Shown: positions 20,904-33,590 of the stretch, piece by piece
Layout of the letters: the number at the start of each line of letters is the position of its first letter
Numbering within the stretch: position 1 is the stretch's first letter
From: Stratiolaelaps scimitus
Lineage: Eukaryota; Arthropoda; Arachnida; Mesostigmata; Laelapidae
DNA: 64,000 nt
NCBI GenBank assembly: GCA_019614645.1
Contig: JABWDB010000013.1
Span: 806,001-870,000 of the forward strand
Direction: 5' to 3'
Notes under the pieces: model-generated
What the model was told of the DNA's origin: nothing
Seen by the model: only the letters and a program-made list of their open reading frames with translations
Database searches by the model: none
Program-made: the position numbers and the translations under genes

Positions 20904-22021
20904 TAACGTTAGACGAATAATACATTGGGGTCACTGCGATGAGCCAAATATGAGAACGCCATAGAGGGGCACTGAAGACTGAGAATGGTGCTGCACTCTA
21001 TAGGTATGGAAATAACCATAAATAAACAAAGAGCCCATTCCACCGTTCGCATCTAGAATGTTCACATCGTTCATCTAAGCACCCTCGGAACATACCTGCT
21101 TATTATCACTTGTTAGTTACTGGCCGCTGCCGAGATCTGTCGGCTCCAAACCCCAGCGATAAATCAATCTGCGTAGTGATCTTTACGCAATCTGCGAGCA
21201 TTATATGGGGTGTATTGCTTGGTGTCCATAATCAAAAATAGATCGAGTCATGCACTAAAGCCTCTTTGGGATATTAACATTTGCAGAATAAATCACTGCA
21301 ATACGATCGACTATTCTGATTTTCATTAGTCTCTTTGAGACTTCATTTTGACTAGTTTGATCTTTGTCACATCTGCGAAGTTAGCGATGCTACGATACGC
21401 ACCACGCAGCAAAATTTCAGGGAGTGCTTTTAAATTAAAATTGCCAAATGGGACGATTATTCCATTTGCCTGTTTTCTTGTTCTGTTGTCTTCCCTGTTC
21501 TGTTAACGGTAGCTTATGGTTAAACTAACTCGGGCCGTTGGGAGAAACGATCAATTCACATTGAAACTAAAGTTACAGCACCGGAACATTATCGATTAAA
21601 GCCAAATTACAACGACAATGAAAAAGAAAGAAAAAGGGAGAAAGTGATAAAATTAACCTTTGATATATTTTAGATCATTTCAAAAATATAATACCTAAAG
21701 GTTTTTCAACTCACGACTGACCGTCGATCCTATGTTCTCCAAGTTGGCGCCGCCCGGATCTTCTGCGAAGTGGTTCAAGCTAGTTTCTAGTCTGCGAAGA
21801 TAGCTTTTACTAAATTTAGCTTTTTCACCTATAACCCCCTACTTAAATAAATACCTTCATATCGAGTAAAGGCATTGTTGTATTGCTGCTACTCCATTTA
21901 TTAAGAGAATTAAATAGCATTGCTCATTGACTTGACACTTTACTGATGTTAGTTATTGTATTATTTGGGACAACCACGAAAACGTCATTCTATGCATCAT
22001 CTACCGAATTTAATCTCTCGT
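20904..22021. other. No feature seen
   Basis: AT-rich sequence with no long open frame, no recognised repeat and no RNA gene. Confidence 0.4.
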
Positions 22022-22276
22022 TTAAGATACCTTTTCAATGTTCTTCGTCACGATTTCAAATTGACTAACGTAGTCTACAATTCGTAGTCCGCAACAAACA
22101 CGACTGTAATCTGCGACATCATAAACATCCTTTCTGCTCGCTCGCGTCAGAGCGCACTGAACTGCATTATAAGGCCATATTTTGTCCACCATATGTTTTT
22201 GTCCAACATAAGCACAGATGTGTGCTCCAGGAGAATGGACACAGTAGACAATAGCGAACATGAGGAAAAAACGCAT
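22022..22276 (-). CDS. Candidate small secreted protein, 84 residues
   Basis: From the Met at 22276 the frame begins MRFFLMFAIVYCVHSPGA, which resembles a secretory signal peptide, and continues for 84 residues to a stop with five further cysteines or cysteine pairs (including VCCG). A longer in-frame start exists at 22345. There is no recognised domain, and no splice junctions were needed. Small open frames like this occur by chance, so I rate it as a candidate only. Confidence 0.25.
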   Translation of the reverse strand: MRFFLMFAIVYCVHSPGAHICAYVGQKHMVDKIWPYNAVQCALTRASRKDVYDVADYSRVCCGLRIVDYVSQFEIVTKNIEKVS

Positions 22277-22345
22277 GACCCTGACCAGTTGCGAAAGAGG
22301 CTGTTCGGGGAGGTTTTCGAATCTGTTAATGCTGAGGGACAGCAA

Positions 22346-23503
22346 CGGTCGCCATGAGAATTGCTACCGACGCTGAATAATAATAATCAAGCGGCCGGGA
22401 TACCATTTTAAGCGTCATAATTCCTTATTTAGTATTTTAATAAACCGAATTATTATAATGTTTATAATTCCTTTGTGTACCATAGCTACATCATTGTAGA
22501 TATGCAGGCAATGAATAACTGCACAGAAAGGCGATTCGGCCGACCAGAGCTGCCTTCCCTTTACACGAAAGGTATTTCAAGGTATTACGCTCAAAGAGCG
22601 ATCCAAAAAGTGGTATTTTCTACTCATTTGACGTTCGCATAAACAGACATCACGAGTTTAACAAAGGCAGGAAGTAAGATAAAACGAAATAAAAAGAAAA
22701 GTTAACTGATAATCAAATATCGAAAATCATGTTTTACGACAAGTAAAAAAACAGTGTCCTCTATTTCGAGTGTTCACCGTCGCACCACTTCCCTTTTTTG
22801 AGCTATATATATTTTTTTAGAAGTCTTTTTAGAAGTAGTGGAACTTCTCGGCCCTTTCAAGAATTAATGAGGGTTATCAAGGAAATATGAGCGCATATTT
22901 CGTTGTAGGAACAAAAATGTCGAGGGCGCGGGTTTTGCCTTCAAGACGTTAAGGGTGCTACTGATGAGAATGGCCACAGCAGGAGGCATGAAAACGTATC
23001 CTCATTCTGTAGCAGGTAGTGATCTCATTTAATTGCACTTTACCGATGCTTTCTTTGAATACAGCAATAAATAGGCACCAATTTATTAATAATAATGTTG
23101 GCTTTACGCCCCCATTGCTCTTATGACACTACCCTTCCGTCCTTATGGCACGACCCTTCAGGGATTTAGCCAGCCCAACTGACTACTGAATTCCCTACAA
23201 CAGGGCAGGTATTGGGATAATAGATTATGTTAGAAGTTCATCTTAAGCATTCATTTTATAAGCAAAATGTGTAAATACTTAAAAAAAAGTCTGCCCTCGA
23301 ACGCGATAATTTTCATGCTCGTTCATTATTTATGCCATATCGATATTACCATATATATTGTCACGACTTAGTTACTTTTAGTCACTGTTTTGGTCCTTTG
23401 ACGCTATTTATGGTATTCTTTGCAGGAATTTCCAAAACAACCCATTTTCCATATATATTTCAAACCGCTCTACTTGTTACCGCTAACACTTGCATTTCCT
23501 TAC
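22346..23503. other. No supported gene
   Basis: AT-rich sequence without long frames. I looked for a downstream exon in phase with the signal-peptide exon at 23504-23567 and found no convincing one. Confidence 0.35.
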
Positions 23504-23567
23504 CGTTTACAGCACTTTTAATACAGATAGTTACCACAGCCAGTACTATTACTGCAACCTTTGACAT
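23504..23567 (-). CDS. Candidate first exon encoding a signal peptide
   Basis: ATG at 23567 opens MSKVAVIVLAVVTICIKSAV and then a phase-1 GTAAGG donor. A hydrophobic leader ending at a phase-1 donor is the usual first exon of a secreted protein. No partner exon was identified, so the gene is unproven; it may be a relic. Confidence 0.3.
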
Positions 23568-23874
23568 ATGAAACCTTTTTGATCCTACCAAATCACTAGT
23601 CCTGCAAAATAGCGTCCTGTATTTTGTAGAGAACCTCGCAATCACCACTTTGAAATTGATGAAAGCACTCTGTTGTGTAACATCAAATAACCATGGGTAC
23701 TTGGGAGCAATCAATGAGCTCCGGCTAGACTATTTCTCAAGTCAGTATTGAGTAAAGGCACTCGTCAGAAATGCATCTCTGTTCCATTCGAAATCGGTCG
23801 TGCAAAAAGCCTGCTGTAAGCAACACAATGTGTCTGACGACTTAATCTTAACGAGACGCATTGATGCTCCAAGA

Positions 23875-23910
23875 TCGCGTGAAATGTTGGCTGAACGTCA
23901 GCCCGGAAAT
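23875..23910 (+). repeat. Short match to the SINE 3' region
   Basis: AATGTTGGCTGAACGTCAGC and the bases after it match the start of the repeat at 38361 with only a few differences. A small fragment of the same family. Confidence 0.4.
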
Positions 23911-24174
23911 TTTAGATGATATTACGAATGAAGAGTGACAGCCATATCTCTCTGTGCGTGGCCAACACTATTTCTGCTTGTTTTTCTGCTTTGCACGTTC
24001 CGTAAACCCAACATTGAATTGAATATATCGGGGTATTTTCTAACATGTTGGATACCAGCACAGCATTTATTTATAGCCATAACAAAACGCATTCTTTGTT
24101 CGCTATGAAGTCGTTTGCACTGCACACTTAAGAGAAATAAACACGCACTGCTATTGGTATACGTAGTTTTTTAA

Positions 24175-24180
24175 TTTATT
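24175..24180 (-). terminator. Candidate poly(A) signal of the nucleolin-like gene
   Basis: AATAAA on the minus strand about 670 bases after the stop codon. Other signals may be used; no transcript evidence. Confidence 0.3.
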
Positions 24181-24848
24181 TTTTAGCTTTAAATGCAACA
24201 TTTCTGAGTTGCTGAAGAGTAACTCCATCTCGTATCGAGCTTATGATATTGCTTAACGAACCAAATAGATATACAAATATGTCGAGGGTAAACTTGTATA
24301 TACAACAATAGTATACAAGTTCGTGATGAATTAAATACAGGATGTTTGTTTTCTAATCGCTGTTGTTTCTATAGATAACAAGTAGTTATCAACATACGTA
24401 CAGGGGTGTACTGTCTACAAGGGTCACAACTGTTGTTACTACAATACATATACTATTGTATTAATTATATACGAGTTAGTAGCGTCGAGCCTCGGTTCCG
24501 TGGTGTACACATAAGTATACTACTCCATTGATACACCAACAACAGGCTACAATAGATACACCACATTAAATCACCTTAACTTTCAAGGGTCAAACATAAC
24601 TAGCGTTTGATTGCGATCGACAAACGATTCATGACGACTTGTACAACAAATCAATAACGATGATAAATGCTAGCCAAAAGCGTCATCCTTATCGGTCCTT
24701 AATGTAAGTAACATGGTGTCTATGTGTGTGTGTCTGTGTGTGTCTACATGTGTTGATTATAAGAAAAGGACCCGTGTGACGATACTTTCGCACTCGCCTC
24801 CCTGTTGAACGACCTTTTTTCTCTCACTCAGGTTCACACGTCGTCGTT

Positions 24849-27800
24849 TTAGTCGTCTCGTCTGCCGCCACCTCGACCACCTCGAAATCCTCCACCACGG
24901 CCACCGCGGAAGCCCCCGCCGCCACCACCTCCAAATCCGCGGCGATCTCGGTTACCCTCACCGCGACCCCCACGGAAACCACCTCGTCCGCCGCGGAATC
25001 CTCCACCGCCTCGGCCACCTCGGAAACCTCGGCCACCTTCGCGATCTCGATCGCCTCCCCGAAATCCGCTATTGTTCCCGTTTCTCGAGCCACCCCTGAA
25101 ACCGCCACCTCCGCCACTACGGCGGTCACCTCCGCTAAAATCGTGACGTTCTCTGTCGCGCGGCCGATCACCACCACTGTGGTCACCACCACCGCCGCCG
25201 CGATTGCTGTTGAAGCCTCGCCCGCCTCGACCGAAGCGGAACCCACCTGCACCGTCGCCTGCACCGTCATCTCTCGACGGACGACCTCCCCGGAAGCCGC
25301 CGCGCGAGCCCTCACCGCCGCTGAAGCTTCCTCCGCGGCGACCTTTCTTCGGGGCATCAACAGAGATTCGGTCGACGGCGATATGTTTGCCACTTTCGAA
25401 TTTCTTCTTCAGCTTACGACTAGCTGTCTTCTTCTTGTACGTATAGTTGTCGAAAAAGACTGCGCAGCACTTGCCATGAAGCTCGATAGTGCCGTTGTCA
25501 CCAAGCACGTCCTTGCATGTGGCTTCATCTAGAGAGAGAAAGAGAGAGAGAGGGGGATCGCGCAAGAGGATCATTTAAACGAAATTTTTAGAGAGGCGCT
25601 GAACTGATTGAGATCCGACAGACACCGCCAATGGCACCTCGGGGCGGGGGGTCACACCGAAAGATGCACGCATACATGAATGTAAAGGTCTGGACATTTT
25701 TAACTCGCAATCGTCCTCATCGAGTCTGCATGCATGAGTCAGTTGTGATATGATCATTGATCAGCTCGAACACACAACGAGCACCATCGCGCCGCCACGT
25801 GTAAATATTATATATCTTCACGTTGGCTATACCGAACAGTAACGAATTAAATCGTAAATCGTTTGCAAGCGTATACTAGCGTGTGTGTGTGATGCTTTTG
25901 TAAATGCGTCCTAATTAAAAAGTCAGCGCGTCTCGGAGTGTCTCGGAGTGAGCGTCACATCGACTTCTAGTGTTAAACGTCGTTACAATTAGTTGCAAAG
26001 GTAGTTCTATGCCATCACCTAAGATACAGGTGTATGCAGAAAAGATCAGTCGCAAGGCTGTATATCCCAGCCAGTGAAAGTAACCGTCTATGGGATAAAC
26101 CGAGGCCCAACTAACCTGAAAACATAAGATAATTTTCGATCGTATCCGAACGAGGATTTTTGGAGAGCCACACGGTTGTTGCCTGAGGGAATAATTTACA
26201 CAATTCCTCCTGAAAAGTACCAAATGGGATTTAATCAGTTAAATATTCCTACACATTTAATAGTTGAATGATACCTCATAGATGATACACAAGGAACTGC
26301 ATCGTAAATAAAGCTATAATGAAATGCATTCTTGGTGTATAAAATTTATGATGATTCAATTTTGGGTACTTAATAATACAAAATTATCTGAAGAAAATAA
26401 TATAATATAACCCTTAAGAATACTAATGTATTTATCGCATAATAATTTACTACTAATGTATTTATCGCATTCAATTTAGCGCAATTCTCTGTCCACGAAA
26501 TATATGCTTCTTATAATGCATTTTAACAACATAACATACTCATTTATGAACACACAATTATACTGTAAAGAACACATTTCTTACGCAACTTCCAGTGAAT
26601 CAACGTGGCGTGAACGTAAACGATAGTATGAGTTCGTTTCATCTATATTATTCAGCTATTACAATTGTTTCCTCTGTAGCGAAAATGTTATTCAAAACAA
26701 ACGCAAAGACTCCATAGAGTTTTTTTTCGAGCTGACCCCCAGCCGTTCCCCTATCTGACAGGCCTCAGCTCCTAACCTTTTAGGTATTACTATGCGGACC
26801 TGTCGGGGCCGCCTTTGCTTATTCTCTTCCTTACTCGTACCTGGCAATCATAATTCTCAGATAAAGAAATACTAAGATTCTCCGCGTCTGACAGGATTTG
26901 AACCCAACACACACGTCCCTCCTCCGGTCTAGCAGTCCAAGACGCTCACCACTGGACCATCCAGGGGACGCAAAGACTCCATGACACCGCGTATATGCAT
27001 TACGTTAGATACAAACCTACTTCTACCCTATATAGTTGTCAACAAACTGGGGGGGGGAGTTTTCTTGTTTTTCGATCAAAAGTAACAAACGCGTCACATA
27101 TAAATTATTTTTTGTTACTTTGCAACTCACCTGGGTAGTTTCCTTCGGGCAGGCGATAATAGCTAGCTTACGACGATTGATATACTCTGGTGGAGTTATG
27201 CCCGTTGCCCTGGAGCGTTGGACCGTCAGTTCAGAGCCTTTTATCTTTGGCGGAGAAGATGTTAAGTCGTTGAGAGCTTCCTCGGCTTTTTCCTTTGATA
27301 CAAAATTAAGGAACGCAAAGTTCTTTCCCTCCTTGCGTTTTCGGGGAAGCTTCACCTGTGATTGTAGTTTGATGGATGAGAAAACCACACGATCAGAGAG
27401 ACATACAAGAAACGTTTCGAAAATTAATAGTATTTTACAAAACGTCTGCACGACAATGGCGATGTCTCTGGACAATGGCTTATATTCATTTGTGTGTGAC
27501 TGATGTGTTAGACAAGCGTATTCACAATGATATTATCATCATTTTAGTAAGCTCTTGTTTTGACTACCTAATATACGATGGTTCGAACTGACCAATCCTT
27601 TCACGTCTTAACAATCACGACAATGACATATTTCCAAATCAAGTATCAAAAATACTATATCATCTATATGTTTATCTGCTGGCTGCTTATTCGCTGTCGA
27701 CGATACTCTACACAGCGACACCAGCCGCTTATAATCGAACACCCAATAAGCGATGGCTTCTTGTACAGTAAGTTTTCCATAAGGAGTGACCAAAGAAGGT

Positions 27801-30800
27801 TGTATTACCCATTTTTTTTATTCTTCGGATTGTAATGGTGAACACAAGTAATAGAAATGGTTCGAATGTGTATTAGGTCTTTGATTTGAAACCCTTTTCA
27901 CAACGGTAGAGATCTAAAGAGTAGTGATAGTAACTAATGCTGTAATAATACCTTGCTAATGTTCGAATGAGTCGCGCCGATCTCCTCTTCGGTGGCGTCA
28001 TCCGGAACGTGAGGGACGAACAGCCACGTGCTGACCATTGTCAGGTAATTCTCCTTGAATTGATCAACCTCTTCCGGCGTTGCTGAGTACCACATAGAGA
28101 TATAAGGATGCTCTACATTTAGTAACCGCTGTTACAACAATTCATAATAAATCAATAGAATGAACAGCGTTGACGCGACGGTATATACGTGTGCGAATTA
28201 TCGAAGATAGTTATGCATACAATACTACAGATAAAGTTAAAGGCGTTCGCCTTATTATGCCTGAAATCCCAGGTAGCGGCGGGCCGACCACGCAATCGGC
28301 ATTAGGCGACACGAGTGTGACGGCTGGCCAATGAGACCGTGCATGAACTCAAGAAGAACCTGAGAATCTAAAAACTCCTGTATAGATGAAAAGTACATTA
28401 TCGCTTTCCAAAGCAACAGCAGTGCCTTATAGCCCAAGGTATACAGAATATAGTTAAAACGCCAATTTCGTTTAGCTATTTAGTTTAGCTGTGTTAAGTC
28501 GTATTATCCTGATGACGTAATTCTCATTATGTTCAGCAAAACCACACATGTTTGTTAATCAACGTTTTCGAACCGGCAATTCCACACTTACTTTTATAGG
28601 TGTTGAAGAGTTGTTCGAGCTTTTCATCGATTTGTTTTCCGTCGACAACCTTTTTGGTTTTCTCCTCTTGCGAAGGCGGTTTTGCCGACACTACAACCAA
28701 ACAATGACACGTAGTTCACCCTACAACATTAGAATTATGACATTTGCAAGCTCACAATTCTCCCGCTGGAGTTAGCGAAAAACGATCAGTTGTCATTCTC
28801 GCGGACCAAGGTTACGTTGGCGTTTTCTTTTTAAAAAAAAAACACCTATAATCAGAGACAAACATGAATCAAGTGCACAGTCATGACTGAAATGTTTTGG
28901 CAATGTAATTAATCACAGCATCACTTACATACGGTGTCGTCATCATCATCGTCATTATCATCATCATCATCGCTGCTTGCGAGCTTGGTCTTCTTAGCGG
29001 TGCCCTTCTGCGCGGCCGTCTTCTTCGATGCCGTTGTCCCCCCGCCCTTATCGCTACGACGACCACCGCTCTCATCGTCGTCATCGCTCTGATCAAGAAG
29101 CGACTTTCGTTTTGTGCCACTGCCGCCTCCATCGGCCTTCTTAGCTGACTTCAACTGCTGTTGTTGGCGTTTGCTGCTTATTTCCACTGGGCGTTCCTCT
29201 TCATCGTCATCATCATCATCGTCACTGACTTCCTCGTCGTCATCTTCGTCCATCGCATCATCATCATCATCATCATCGTCACTTCCCCCTTCAGCGGTCA
29301 TCGCCTCGAGCTGTTTCAATGTCAGCCGGGGCTGTTTGCTTTTCTTGTTTGTCGCTTGCCGTTGCTGACCACTATCGTTGTCATCATTTGCGCTCTCTTC
29401 TTCTTCTTCGTCGCCACCGCTGCTGCTGACATCATCGTCATCCTGATCTTCGTCAACGCCCTCGGCGTCAGGTTGCACGAATTTGCCTTTTTTGGCCTTG
29501 CCGCCCTGAGCACGGCCCGAAGCCGCGGCGGCGGCCGCCTTTTTCTTCAACGCTTGCAGAACTTTAGGGTCAAGTTCTGTATCATCATCATCATCATCAT
29601 CTTCTTCTTCTTCATCATCGTCGTCGTCGTCTTCTTCTTCATTGGCATCAGCTTCATCTTCTTCTTCATCGTCATCGGCCGAATTTTCAGGCTCAGCAGC
29701 CCTTTTTATCTTCTCAAACAGCGATGTCTGCAAAATGAATGATAACCGAAAATGGTAAATGAACAACAAGACTAGCGGCTAACTATTTAGGCTAAATTAG
29801 GCTAAAGAGCATACAACAGCTACGAGAGAAGGTAGATGTATCGAGGATATCCAACATGAGAGAAGTAGGTCATGCATGAAATGTCTGACCTTCCCGATCA
29901 GAACTGACACATATAAACATGCACTGAATCGAGCTGACTGACACCGATGACACATCGGTGAAAAGAAGCATTTCTCGTAACTGATCGAATGTGGAGTTCA
30001 CCGAGGCAGTCTGATTTATTTTATTCAAAGAAAAAAACAAAAGAAAGATAAAGTTATCTAAATTTCTTAGTAATCTCACTGTGAGCTTTTGAGAGATCAC
30101 CTCCGAACTCCGGCTCCACGTCAGTTACGAAAATATATTAATTTCACTGTTGCCTACCTGTAGCTTTAGGTCCTGGTCATCATCTGATTCTTCATCGTTT
30201 TTCGCTTTAGGCTTCGAAGTTTGCATCTGCGCAACCGAAAATATTGCATAGTTAGAAACCAAATAAAATTATCTTGATTGTTGTATAGCATGTAAACATG
30301 ATGCATAAAAATCGATTGTTATCCAATTAAGAACTTGCATTGTCCAACCGTAATCAGGTGATGGGATATATTTAATGATCATTGTACAACAATTTCTGGC
30401 GCCTTCACAGGAAGCTTTGCGATCAAGAGAAGAATACTTCGTCATTTAAGTTACGTAGTCACTTTCATAAGCGGGTAGACTTCGCGTGTATACATCGATG
30501 ACAAAACATTGACAGTTTTACATTCGAAGCTATGTCAATATGAAAACATCCCATTATAAAAAAATCCACACAAGACGCGCCTTTCAAGAAAAAAAACAAG
30601 AATGGCTGAAACATATGACGGAATTTCTGCATGACACGAATTAGACAACTTAATAAATCGTTTATCCTTCTATGGCTGGCCCCAGTTGGCCCCAGTAAGT
30701 GTGAACTTATATAACTGTATGGTGTCGTAGAGAATTGGCGAAACAGCCTATAAGATCGAAATATGATGGCTACCAAATAGCAGTTTGGCAACCCATCCAT

Positions 30801-30912
30801 AGATTCACCATATATTTACGTTGCATACCTTGGTTTTTTTTCCAAGCATAGCCGGCACTCCTCGATTGGTTGACGCTTCGGAAGGCTTAGAAGCGACCTT
30901 TTTCATTGCCAT
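24849..30912 (-). CDS. Nucleolin-like RNA-binding protein; eight exons, 726 residues
   Basis: Exons (minus): 30912-30829, 30226-30158, 29727-28929, 28690-28592, 28082-27952, 27355-27131, 26209-26116, 25528-24849; 2181 nt with consistent phases. Residues 1-51 are basic. Residues 52-317 carry long Asp/Glu and Ser/Asp runs broken by lysine-rich patches (KKSKQPRLTLKQ), the acidic N-terminus typical of nucleolin. RRM1 (about 371-446) has TWLFVPHVPDDATEEEI as beta-1/alpha-1 and KNFAFLNFVS as RNP1. A weaker RRM2 (about 455-525) has RRKLAIIACP and ELHGKCCAVFFDNY. Residues 563-726 are an RGG/FRGG tail. Expected role from the family: nucleolar pre-rRNA processing and chromatin functions. The layout with two RRMs and a long RGG tail also resembles fly Modulo or yeast Nsr1, so 'nucleolin-like' is preferred to a strict orthologue name. 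A SINE lies in the intron 26210-27130. Confidence 0.9.
26701..26982 (-). mobile_element. tRNA-derived SINE with 15-bp target duplication
   Basis: The body (26716-26967, about 252 bp) is flanked by perfect direct repeats ACGCAAAGACTCCAT at 26701-26715 and 26968-26982. On the minus strand it starts with an RNA polymerase III A-box (TGGTCCAGTGG, 26949-26962 region) and a B-box (GGGTTCAAATCC, 26894-26905), followed by an unrelated body and a short A-run at the 3' end. It lies in an intron of the nucleolin-like gene, same strand as the gene. Related copies are at 58880-59135 (full) and 38361-38482 (3' part). Confidence 0.92.
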
Positions 30913-31186
30913 TGTATTTCGATTTGTACCGAAATCTGGACAGCGCCCGTTCAAGGGACAATGGCTTAAGATGCTCTGCTGAACACCAAAACTCAAGTTT
31001 AGCTCTTACCGTCAAAAACGATCAACCACGAGATCGAATGACGCGTACACATATATCTAGTGCTAATCAAACGAAAATCAGTCTCAGTGCTGCTGCATGC
31101 GTTCGGTTAAGACCAGTCACCATACTACGTTGGGATACGATGAACAACATCTGAGTTCGGCTTCGATTGAGCCCCTAGCACATAAA

Positions 31187-31263
31187 CACGTGTGTTCTGT
31201 CGGTCCCGGCCTCGAGGCAGCGCGAATACAAAAATCGAATGTAAACAGAACACACGTCACGTG
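31187..31263. promoter_or_regulatory. Two CACGTG E-boxes upstream of the nucleolin-like gene
   Basis: CACGTG occurs at 31187-31192 and 31258-31263, roughly 275 and 346 bases upstream of the start codon, in a locally GC-rich stretch. This is the canonical Myc/Max E-box; nucleolin is a known Myc-responsive gene in animals. Functional use here is inference. Confidence 0.45.
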
Positions 31264-31399
31264 GTCGCGATTCCCCGCCCAAAAATCGTCTGGCCCAATG
31301 AGGGTGAGGAGGACTTCGAGGCGGGCCCTTTAGAGACGAAGAGCAACTTTTCGAAATCGTGGTACCGGGCGGTCCAAAGATTTTCGTATCTCACTAACT

Positions 31400-32237
31400 A
31401 AATAGTAATTAAACTAGCGATTAAAATGCAACAGATTCTCAGAATGTTTGACTTGGGAAAATAATCAATTTGGTGCTTCTTAAACAACTAGAACAATACA
31501 TTTACAAAGAGGATTGACGAAATACGGAATTGAGACTAAGCGAGACCTTGCCTTCCTGCGACATCTGGTCCGATCAAAGCAATCGCCGCTACAATAAGGA
31601 ACATGTGAAGTTAGTTTATTCTATCAATAAAACGGTTTTTAAACCCGTATTGTACATATTGTATATGGGGAAATGTGCGCTTAGCTCGCAGGGCGAGTCC
31701 TGTACGAGATCGCCGAGGATAGCCTCACCGGCCAGTCTCGTGCGTGCCGGCTACACAATTTCATTCAATCAATGTAATAATAAAACTCCCTTGTGTCGTC
31801 CATCGCGCTCATCTGCAAGAACCCCACTTTTTTTTATTTTTTTTTATTTTTTTTTTTATGGCGGGTTTCGGGAACGCGTAATTCACATGCGTGACAGAAC
31901 AGCCTCTTGTCACCTTGTGTGAGACTCTTAAACTCACTAAAACCCGTGTTCCCCCCCACCCCTAGCAAGAACCCTACTGTTTTTACCTGGTTACCTCGCC
32001 TCAGGTCATCCCACCATCTCTCACACATAGTGCTGCCTGAAGAATACACACCACACCTGGCCTGGCAGGATGATCATTCTAAATTCTGTGGGTATCTATA
32101 TCACAAACAATTTACCGGTCGGAATGGGTAGATTAAACGGAGCCATCTGTAAGTACATGCTTCAAATATATATATATATATAGATATATATTTTTTCATA
32201 TGCATAAGACACAAGGAATAAAAGTATCAGGGGTCTG
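31400..32237. other. No supported gene; homopolymer tracts and a poly(T)-rich stretch
   Basis: Contains T-rich runs at 31828-31858, a C-run near 31953, and a TA-rich run near 32167. Open frames on both strands show no recognised domain. A retrotransposon origin is possible because 32238-32516 is a LINE relic. Confidence 0.35.
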
Positions 32238-32516
32238 CTATTCGTTCATAGCGATGTTCCTCACATCACAAGCAAACTTTTTAGCTGAGGTGAGTGCCCG
32301 AGTCTCACGAGGAAGAGAGCTCGCCCAGCTCCATACCGTTGGAAGACGGTAAGCGAGTGCATGGTGGCTGGACTTCGTAAAGGTAAACGGCCACTCAAAC
32401 ATTGTCTCACGTCTGCCCGAGCGATTTGCGACTGCCGGGATGGGAAAGGTAATGTCTTTGGGAACAATCCCTTTGTACATCTTGAAATCGAGAAGTGCAC
32501 GATGCACGGACAGCAT
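32238..32516 (-). pseudogene. LINE ORF2 C-terminal relic
   Basis: Minus-strand frame with FKMYKGIVPKDITFPIPAVA, KSSHHALAYRLPTVW, and SSLPRETRALTSAKKFA, matching the end of the relic at 9410-9929. It is open over 92 residues but lacks everything upstream. The stretch 32517-33590 shows nothing further that I can name apart from the promoter region of the next gene. Confidence 0.85.
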
Positions 32517-33590
32517 CCTGTCTATAATTAACTCGTAAGATTAACTTTTGGACAGCTGTCGCGCAAGCGAATCTGTAAAGTTGCGTTAAGCAATTTAATG
32601 GATTACCGAGCTCTCATGCGGGCTGAAGGTATTTTCCTGCTTGGAGCTTTAAAGTTGCTCGACAACACAATAAATATATACCTGCCGTGTTGATCCCAGT
32701 GCCAGACAATTGTAAAAGAGTAGAGCAAGCGCGAAAGCGGAAACACTGTTACAGCTGGTTTTTTCAGTTACTGCTTTTTTGTCATTTCGTAGGTGACTTT
32801 AACTGGGGTAGATGCCTTCGACAAACTTTGACCACTGAATGCTGGCCACCAATAAAGAGAATGTCGAAATGCAGTAATGTAATATGGACTATAAGTAAAA
32901 CATCTATTGAACTATTAATTAGACCTCTATATTTTAGAATTCATTGAGAGAATGCTTTGATAAACTTCGAAAACGCTAACTGATTTCTAAAAAATAAGGA
33001 ACTGTGAAGTGATCTGTATATGCCCGGCTTTTCGGGACGCTAAAATCTTACGGATAGAGCAATACGTTCACGGAAATTAGTATTCAGCAGTTCAGAGAAT
33101 TAATCTAAAACTTATTACATCATTATATGTGTCATATAGTATTATGCATATCACAATATTTTTATAATACCAATGAATAATAAATATGTTGTCGTTACTA
33201 CGTTCACATTTCCTGGACAATCAACTATATTTCCTTCATATTTTTTCATGTTTTCGACACTATACTGAATCGGGTTGAGTGAAGTCACTTCTGCTCCGCT
33301 GGATGCTATACTTTTATAATTGAATCTACCTAAAGCAATAGGATATAGTATACAACTGGGCCTAATTCTCAGGATACGTATGGTAATAGCACAACGAGTG
33401 AGTTAATTAGTAGTAAAACCGTTGCATCCTCACCATAAACCAGGACTGCGTCACTCCCCTCTGCACAACTCTACCACATTGTCTTTTCGGGATTCGCATA
33501 AGTGCTCGTTATCCGTATTTGTTTCATCCATTCTGGTGCTGGCGTTCAACGAATGTCACTATCGACAGGCGTCCTGTCCGAAACGCAAGA

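Noticed and set aside
25143..25532. Plus-strand open frame rich in Thr/Ala/Val over the RGG exon
   Set aside because: It is the antisense of the RGG-repeat exon of the nucleolin-like gene, whose exon phases, domains and splice sites are consistent on the minus strand.
27608..27793. Minus-strand frame with TPYGKLTVQEAIAYW as a further exon of the nucleolin-like gene
   Set aside because: Joining the exons at 27952 and 27355 directly gives a complete RRM in phase; adding this piece would break the domain.
29114..29742. Plus-strand frames with long Ser or Ile/Phe runs
   Set aside because: They are the antisense of the Asp/Glu-coding (GAT/GAG) acidic exon; low-complexity shadows.
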